Shown here: piece by piece, positions 57,383 through 64,000 of the stretch
Layout: each line of letters opens with the position of its first letter
Numbering within the stretch: position 1 is the stretch's first letter
NCBI GenBank assembly: GCA_030847615.1
Contig: JAUMIR010000015.1
Span: 6,155,501-6,219,500, forward strand
Direction: 5' to 3'
Length of the DNA: 64,000 nucleotides
Origin: Gambelia wislizenii
Lineage: Eukaryota > Chordata > Lepidosauria > Squamata > Crotaphytidae
Program-made: the position numbers and the translations under genes
The notes under the pieces: model-generated
Databases searched by the model: none
Told to the model about the DNA's origin: nothing
The model's input: only the letters and a program-made list of their open reading frames with translations

Positions 57383-58550
57383 TTATTTTGTCAAAAGGGA
57401 TTCAATACCTGTTGGATCCTCTAATATTATTACCACACCATCAGCAAAGGCTCTTGGTTTTATTTCAGTTTTTCTTACTCTTACCCCTCTAATTTTGTTT
57501 CCTGCTCTAATGTCCTGATTAAAAACTTCTAGTATTAAAATAAATAAAAGTGGAGAGAGCAGACAACCTTGTCTTGTCCCATTTTTAATTTTGATATATT
57601 CCACCATTTACCATTATTCTAGCTTTTTGATGTGTATAAACACCTCATCCAATTTGTAAAATTCTCTCCAAATTCCATCTCTTCTAAAACATTTATTAGA
57701 CAAGCCCAATTTAGATTATCAAATGCCTTTTCTTCATCCAAAAATACCAGTGCCCCTTTTTTCATAATGGAATGTGAAATATTCTATTATGTCTAGTACT
57801 GTTCTAATATAACTTCTAATTTGCCCATTAGGTAAAAAGCCATTCTGATCTTCAGAAATATAATTTTGCAAATATTCCTTCATTCTGTTAGAGAATATTA
57901 ATGCAAAGATTTTATAATCAAAATTTAATAAAGAAATTGGCCTATAATTCTTAATTATCATAAGATCTTTCTCTTCTTTAGGAATAAGTACTATATTTGC
58001 CACTTTCCAAGTCTCCGGGATTTGACTGTTTTTCAAAATATCATTAATTACTTTTTGAAGTGGTCCTATCAACTCTTACTGAATTTTTAAAATAATATTC
58101 TGTAGGCAGGCCTGGAACTTCCCTAACTTAAGCCTTTGAATTGCTTCCTGAATTTCCAATTTAGAGATGTCTTTGTTTAATTATCTCTTTGATTATCTGA
58201 TAGTTGGGGAACCCTTTTATTCAAAATATATTCCTTCATTTGACCCTCATCATTTTTTTTGTTTTTGTTTTTGATAGCAACCCAAAATAATTCTGGAAAC
58301 ATTTTTTGTATCTCCTTCCCTTTCATTATAATCCACTTTCATTATAATCCTTCTTTAATTCCTTCTCTCATCCTCCCAGTTCTTCCTTTTCTTAATTTAT
58401 ACACCAGCCATCTCCCTGGTTGATTAGCAAATTGAAAGTATTTTTGTTTAGCATAATCTAATTCCCTCTTCATATCACCAGTCAACAACATTGTAGCCTG
58501 GGCCCTTTATACTTGTAATTGACTTTGAGTATCCTTTTTCTATATGGCAG
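57383..58550 (-). pseudogene. L1 ORF2 reverse-transcriptase part
   Basis: Fragments in order on minus: GRWLVYKLRK (about 58400), NIVLIPKEEKD, YRPISLLNFDYKIF, DQNGFLPNGQIR, then after a frameshift near 57760 NGTRQGCLLSPLLFILILEV and PRAFADGVVI, where the catalytic F-A-D-D reads F-A-D-G. Inactive. Confidence 0.8.
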
Positions 58551-58551
58551 T

Positions 58552-59393
58552 CCTCATTTCCAAGGTAGGTGAAATGCTGAACGGACTTAAGCACAGATTT
58601 CCCGATGGCAATGTGGGGATGGTGCTGTTCGTCCTGTAGCGCAGGTTGGTAAAGAACTTCCGTTTTCTTAAGGTTCACAGATTACCAAAGGCATATAGCC
58701 CATTTGGAAGGCTTTACAAAAGAGTCTGGAGTAATAAACATCTGAGGTGAAGCACAAAAATCAGTGTGTATAGAGCCATTGCACTGTCTATTCTCCTTTA
58801 TGGGTCTGAAACATGGGTCACCTATTGCCACCACTTACGACTCCTCGAACGCTTTCATCAGCGCTGTTTACGCACAATCCAAAATACACACTGGACTGAC
58901 TGTGACAAATGTTGCTGTCCTTGAGCAAGCAGGGATCACCAGCCCTGAGGCCATGATATTGTGAGCACTGCTGTGCTGGGCAGGGCACATTTCTAGGATG
59001 GAGGATCATTGCCTCCCCAAAATAGTACTCTACAGTGAACTCGCCATGGGTCAGCGTAAGAGGGGTGCTCCAAAAAAGCGATACAAGGACTCCCTGAAAC
59101 AACATCTCAGGCTCGACCAAATTGATCAACAACAATGGTCCTCCCTGGCCTCACATCGGGAGGCATGGAGACACACTATCCACAATGCTGCAGCCTTATT
59201 TGAGAGCTCATGCTGAACATGTCTTGAAGAGAAATGAAAACGCAGAAAGAATCACAACCCGGAAACAGTCCCTTTGGCTATGCTTTCTGCAACCGGACTT
59301 GTTTATCTCGGATTGGCCTTTTTAGTCATCAGCGCGCTTGCAGAAAGCGCGGGATGAGTTCTTCCTGAATCTTCGTTTGTGAAGAAAAGCCAG
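58552..59393. repeat. RTE-like LINE copy B, 5'-inverted
   Basis: 58552-58684 encodes on minus NLKKTEVLYQPALQDEQHH, then SVLKSVQHFTYLG; 58684-59393 continues the same LINE on plus (FGRLYKRVWSNKHL to the zinc finger and the tail GAAGAAAAGCCAGAGAGAG). About 45 bp are missing at the junction. This is a twin-priming inversion, inserted in the second L1. Confidence 0.8.
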
Positions 59394-59399
59394 AGAGAG

Positions 59400-59888
59400 A
59401 GAGGCTCATTTCCTCCTCTTTTGTTCTATTGCCCTCCATAACTTTATCTAGTTTTTCTTTCCTCTTTTTCTTCCATTCAGTATTCTTTTGAATAAAGTTC
59501 AAATCTCCAACTAACATACTTATTCTTTTTTTCCCCCACAGTTTTTGCAGTTGGGTTATGGCCCGACATTATCCTAGGGATTATTGCTATATTCTGAAGC
59601 AAATTCTCTAATGTTTTGAAATCTAAAACATGTTTATCCTTGAGCACAATGTATGGACGTCAGAAAAAAAAAGCATCTCCTTTACTGTTACTCTCCCTTA
59701 ATCTCCAGATGTCAACTAATTCCAATTCATCAATCATCTAAAAAAAATCCTTAGATAGTTTCCCCTGTTTCTATTTAATCTCTTTTCCAGATCTTCCATT
59801 CAATTTTCATTCTACCACCCCATTAAAACCCCCAACAATACACATTTTTCATATTTCAATTTAGCTACCTTTATTCTCTCTCTCTCTC
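59400..59888 (-). pseudogene. L1 ORF2 endonuclease, distal part
   Basis: Decayed minus-strand coding remnants, including VAKLKYEKC, LVDIWRL-like and IIPRIMS-like pieces, between the two RTE-like insertions. Confidence 0.6.
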
Positions 59889-59890
59889 TG

Positions 59891-60908
59891 GCTTTTCTTC
59901 GCAAACGAAGATTCAGGAAGGACTCATCCCGCGCCTTCTGCAAGCGCGCTGATGACTAAAAAGGCCAATCCGAGATAAACAAGTCCGGTTGCAAAAAGTG
60001 CAGCAGAAGGTCTCCTTGGGTGATGTTTTTGGGTTGTGATTCTTTCTGCGTTGTCGTTTCTCTTCAAGACTTGTTCGTCGTGAGTTCTCAAATAAGGCTG
60101 CAGCATTGTGGATAGTGCGTCTCCATGCCTCCCGATGTGAGGCCAGGGCGGACCACCGTTGGTGATCAATCTGGCCAAGCCTGAGATGTTGTTTCAGGGA
60201 GTCCTTGTATCGCTTTTTTGGAGCGCCCCTCCCATGCTGACCCGTGGCGAGTTCACCGTAGAGTAGTATTTTTGGGAGGCGATGGTCCTCCATCCTAGAA
60301 ACGTGCCCTGCCCAGCGCAGCTGTGTTCTCAATATCATGGCCTCAATGCTGGTGATCCCTGCTTGTTCAAGGACAGCAACATTCGTCACATAGTCAGTCC
60401 AGTGTATATTTAGGATTGTGCGTAGACAGCGCTGATGAAAGCGCTCGAGGAGTCGTAGGTGGTGGCGATAGGTAACCCATGTTTCAGATCCATAAAGGAG
60501 GATAGACAGTACGATGGCTCTATACACACTGATTTTTGTGCTTTGCCTCAGGTGTTTATTGCTCCAGACTCTTTTGTGGAGTCTTCCAAATGCACTATAT
60601 GCCTTTGCTAATCTGTGATCGATCTCTTTGTCAATCTTGGCATCTGAGGAGATGATGCTTCCCAGGTAGGTGAACTGCTGAACGGACTTGAGCACTGATT
60701 TGCCGACGGCAATGTGGGGATGGTGGTGTTCGTCCTGTGGTGCAGGCTGGTAAAGAACTTCTGTTTTCTTCAGGTTGACTTCTAGCCCAAACAGCTCTGC
60801 AGCTGTTGCAAAGCAGGACGTTAGGCGCTGCAGAGCTGCTTCTGTGTGGGCAACAAGGGCAGCATCATCGGCGAAGAGCAGCTCACGGACTAGATAGTTT
60901 AGAGTCTT
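59891..60908 (-). repeat. RTE-like LINE copy C, ORF2 C-terminal 330 residues
   Basis: The best-preserved copy: an uninterrupted frame from FADDAALVAHTEAALQRL (reverse-transcriptase catalytic box) through [40 protein letters not shown] and a C-terminal zinc finger (CCTFCNRTCLSRIGLFSHQR), with the stop at 59913-59915, then GAAGAAAAGCC and an (AG)n tail. 5'-truncated within the reverse transcriptase. Inserted in the L1 endonuclease in the same orientation. Confidence 0.85.
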
Positions 60909-61109
60909 CCTTATAAAATGTACTCCTTTCATTTACTGGCGCATATATACCTACAATTAGGATTTTTGTTTCATTGATTTACATTTCTACCCCTATAAAT
61001 CTATCCCTATTATCTGAAATAATTAATTTTGGGGAGAAATTAGCCTTGATCTACAATGCCACTACATTTTTTTTCTAAATTAACAATTTACTATATTTTT
61101 TTCTTCATA

Positions 61110-61773
61110 TCATAGAATCATCGAATCGTAGAATTGTAGAGTTGGAAGAGATCCCAAGGGCCATCCAGTCCAACCCCCTGCCATGCAGGAAATCACAATC
61201 AAAGCGTCCCTGACAGATGGCCATCCAGCCTCTGTTAAAAGACCTCCAAGGAAGGAGACCCCACCACCCTCCGAGGGAGTGTGTTCCATTGTCGAACAGC
61301 TCTTACTGTCAGAAAGTTCCTCCTAATGTTGAGGTGGAATATCTGTTCCTGGAGCTTGCATCCATTGTTCTGTGTTCTAGTCTCTGGAGCAGCAGAAAAC
61401 AAGCTTGCTCCATTCTCCATGTGACACCCCTTCAAATATTTAAACAGGGCTATCATATTGCCCCTTAACCATCTTTTTTTCCAGGCTAAACATACCCAGC
61501 TCCCTAAGTCTTTCCTCATAAGGCATGGCTTCCAGACTTTTCACCATTTTAGTCACCCTCCTCTGGACTCACTCCAGTTTGTCAATATCCTTTTTGAATT
61601 GTGGTGTCCGGAACTGAACACAGTATGGTGAGGCCTGACCAAGGCAGAATAGAGCGGCACTATTACTTCCCTTGATCTAGACACTATACTTTTATTGATG
61701 CAGCCCAAAATTGCATTGACCTTTTTAGCTGCCACATCACACTGTTAACTCATGTTCAACTTGTGGTCTACTA
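61110..61773 (-). repeat. CR1 LINE inside second L1
   Basis: Minus-oriented CR1: tail at 61110-61190, ORF2 C-terminus (CNYEF-less form: [32 protein letters not shown]) and upstream coding to about 61773. It separates the first residues of L1 ORF2 (CIKELHS) from the rest of the endonuclease. Confidence 0.85.
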
Positions 61774-62169
61774 GGACTATGCAATTCTTTTATACACACA
61801 ATCTCTGCCTGTAGTTTCTTTAAGAAATGAAATGTCAAATTCCTTTCCCCCCAAATATTTATTCGTTTAACATTCCAGGAAATCCATTTACCATCTATCT
61901 AACTTTGTTTCAGTAACTAACCTTCTAACCTTCCTTTAGCTTACCTCTCCTATTCTTCGTTAGGTAAGCCCAAGTCCAGTAAACTTGCTTCCTCTCATTT
62001 CTTCTCTCCTTCCATTTCTTCCTCCTTCTCTCTTCTTTTATCTTTTTTCCCATTTGATTCCCTTTGCTGTTCACGTTAACTCCCCTTGGAGAGGCTTTCT
62101 TCTTCCTGCTGGTATGGTTGTTTTCCAAATTCTCTTTTATTCTTCCTTAAAAATTCTCTTTCTTTTTCT

Positions 62170-62400
62170 ACAGTGTCAATTCTGTATCTCTATTCTCTAT
62201 ATGTAAATAATACCTTCTAATCTGTCCCAGCAGAATGCTATCTTCTCTCTTTTGAGCCTTTGCACCAGAATGGGATAATTTTTCCTTTTCCTCAAAATAT
62301 AATCCTTTGTACTTTTCTTCACACACTGGATAATGATGCTTCCAGTTTTGAAACCAAATTGGGAAAGTTTCCCCTTCAGGCCCCAACTAGGTTTGGGGCT
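62170..62400 (-). pseudogene. L1 ORF1 C-terminal domain
   Basis: Minus-strand frames encode KDYILRKRKNYPILVQRLKR and CWDRLEGIIYI, equivalent to RQDYKQ...YRWERIEGITFTY of the first L1. 5'-truncated here. Confidence 0.7.
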
Positions 62401-62409
62401 TTGCAATGT

Positions 62410-64000
62410 GCTCTTCCTGTACAGAAAACTGAAGTAACCATGTTAGTTGTTTAAAAACAATCTGAATTCCAAACTCACTGTTAGGTCAATACGTTCATTT
62501 GGCAACCCCCAGTCCCCAAATACACACACACATGGCAAGAGCCTACATTTTGGTTGCCTGGTGTAAATCTCCACATGTGGAGGTATGCATTGTAGTTGTG
62601 CTATGCAAGCTTGGTTGCTCAAGAGACTTGCATAAATGAATGCCCAAGGAAATGTGCATTTTAATGCCCAACCCAAGGAGCATCCACATTGGTTCCACTT
62701 GTACAACTCTGCCTCAAGAAACTTGACTTGAACACAGATGTTCTACTTTGGACAAAAATCTCCAACTGTTTGCAAAGGATAAGTTTTGCATGGGTAAATC
62801 AGCAACAGGATTCCAGCTTGTGTGTGTGTTTTAATTGTTTTTGTGGTTCACCTAATATAGGCACTACCATAATATGGATTTGGGATTTTGAAAGATGCCC
62901 TTAAGTGTCTCACAAAACTTCCCTCCAGACCACACACATAGACCAGCATCCTATTAGTGATATATGCAAGCATAGGTTCAGCTCCTACATATGCCTGTTT
63001 CGGGGCATTGTGGAGATTGGTATTCTTTTCCTTCCTCCACAATGACTGAAACCCCCCCCGCCCATTGTTTAGCCAATTCCCCCCTCCCTACCATTCAGCG
63101 GCTGGTGGAATACCATATCAACTGGCTATATCCCCATAGCTGGATGCAGATCAATGGCATCCAGCAGGATCTCAGAGGAATTTGTCATTGCATTGTGTCT
63201 GGCTGTGGCAACACAGGCAGATGCTTTTCTGAATCCCTCCACTAGCCACTGAATGGCTGTATGTGCATGTGAGGATGTTACAAAATGACTGTGTTTTTGG
63301 AACAACTTTCTTATTTTGATCCAGAGAGAGAGAAGAAAGACAGAGGTCAATCACCGAGACTATAGGTAAGGACAGACACTTGTGACACCAAATTTGGTGT
63401 TAAGCACTTATTTGTGTAACATTTATTAGACATATACAATAACTTTTGGTACCAAGAGTTTCATTCACACACACATTCATACCCAATGCTTACAAGCTCC
63501 TCACAAAAGAGTGATCAATTCTCTTGCAGGGCTGATGGATGCAAGTTACAGCGCTGTCCTTGGCATGCATGCCCAGTTGTCGGAAAATCCCTGTATATAG
63601 TTCTTTCAGCCGAGTTGCACCTGGGCTGCCCACCACATTCCTTTGTGAGCTGTAACAGGTATTCCTTTGATCTTAATCAGATCTGTCTTTCCCATAATTT
63701 CCACCAGGGTTGGAACTGATTTTGGTCAGGTCTATTCTTCCTGTCATTTGCACCTTAGCAATAAACAGGTCATGTTCTCAGGGTCATTTCTTTCTTGCTT
63801 CAAGTGTCACATCTATCAAGAATTGCAAGAATTCCATCTTGATAGAAGCACCAGGAGCTTGCTTTTCTTCAGCCTAAATATAGGCCCATGCATTCATAAC
63901 ACGGGGCTCTAGTGACTAAACGGTGAGTTCTGGGGGGAGAGGCTGGGAGTGTTATGGAATTTTTTTTGTGCCACAGGATCTCAACTGCTAGGCCTGCCAT
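62410..64000. other. Nothing recognised except a hairpin-forming repeat
   Basis: Inverted arms CCATTCAGCGGCTGGTGG (63091-63108) and CCACTAGCCACTGAATGG (63239-63256) enclose about 130 bp, a possible small MITE. The rest has no gene-like frame. Confidence 0.4.

Larger units (their letters stand above)
56370..62400 (-). mobile_element. Second L1, broken by three later insertions
   Basis: Minus order: ORF1 C-terminus (62400-62170), inter-ORF spacer, ORF2 start (about 61870-61780), CR1 insertion, endonuclease (61105-60910), RTE-like copy C, endonuclease continued (59888-59400), RTE-like copy B, connector and reverse transcriptase (58550-57380), 3' UTR to about 56370. The L1 pieces read on across each insertion. 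More decayed than the L1 at 26.5-33.1 kb and 5'-truncated; I found no convincing target duplication. Confidence 0.85.

Noticed and set aside
1..64000. CRISPR arrays, bacterial operons, riboswitches
   Set aside because: The sequence is animal nuclear DNA with introns and vertebrate transposons; the tandem repeats seen are microsatellites, minisatellites and coding repeats.

Overview
The window is eukaryotic nuclear DNA from a reptile, most likely a squamate (lizard or snake). The evidence is a tRNA-derived SINE of Sauria type, CR1, L2, BovB/RTE and L1 LINEs, 5S-rRNA-derived SINEs, hAT, Tigger and Harbinger DNA transposons, a DIRS-type retrotransposon and solo LTRs. I recognise one host gene. 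Most of the rest is transposon sequence, much of it nested.

Host gene (about 1.68-13.75 kb, minus strand): an S100 fused-type protein of the epidermal differentiation complex, best matched to sauropsid scaffoldin (trichohyalin/cornulin relatives). It has the family's usual layout. A short coding exon (13588-13749) carries the start codon and the S100 pseudo-EF-hand. A 5.7-kb phase-0 intron follows. A single giant exon (2082-7859) carries the canonical EF-hand, an Arg/Glu-rich segment, about 33 tandem copies of a roughly 31-residue Asp/Arg/Gln/His repeat, a Glu/Gln/Pro-rich segment and a short conserved-looking C-terminus. The predicted protein is 1973 residues with no break. The non-coding exon 1 and the promoter were not identified with confidence.

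7.9-26.5 kb holds the gene's intron and upstream DNA: a pyrimidine-rich tract, microsatellites, two hAT-type elements with 8-bp target duplications, L2 and CR1 ends, 5S-SINEs (one split by CR1), a BovB remnant, a Tigger-like MITE, a solo LTR with a 5-bp duplication and another probable LTR.

26.5-33.1 kb is one nearly full-length L1 (minus strand) bounded by a 13-bp target duplication. Its 5' end is inverted (twin priming). It was later hit by a SINE and by an LTR retrotransposon now reduced to a solo LTR. 33.1-38 kb holds L2, CR1 and LTR remnants and an inverted-repeat region.

38.1-43.6 kb is a decayed PIF/Harbinger-like locus with three genes: a DDE transposase, a four-exon Myb/SANT-like gene with a C-terminal coiled coil, and a second, different Myb/SANT-like gene on the opposite strand. 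All three carry stops or frameshifts.

45-51.7 kb holds a MITE, degenerate minisatellites, a solo LTR inside an unclassified palindrome-rich repeat, a Sauria-type SINE and an RTE-like LINE end. 51.7-55.9 kb is a nearly full-length DIRS-type element (gag, RT, RNase H, tyrosine recombinase) with damaged catalytic motifs. 56.4-62.4 kb is a second L1 broken by two copies of the RTE-like LINE and one CR1. 62.4-64 kb shows nothing I can name.

Homology calls rest on recognising sequence motifs by eye; no database search was run.
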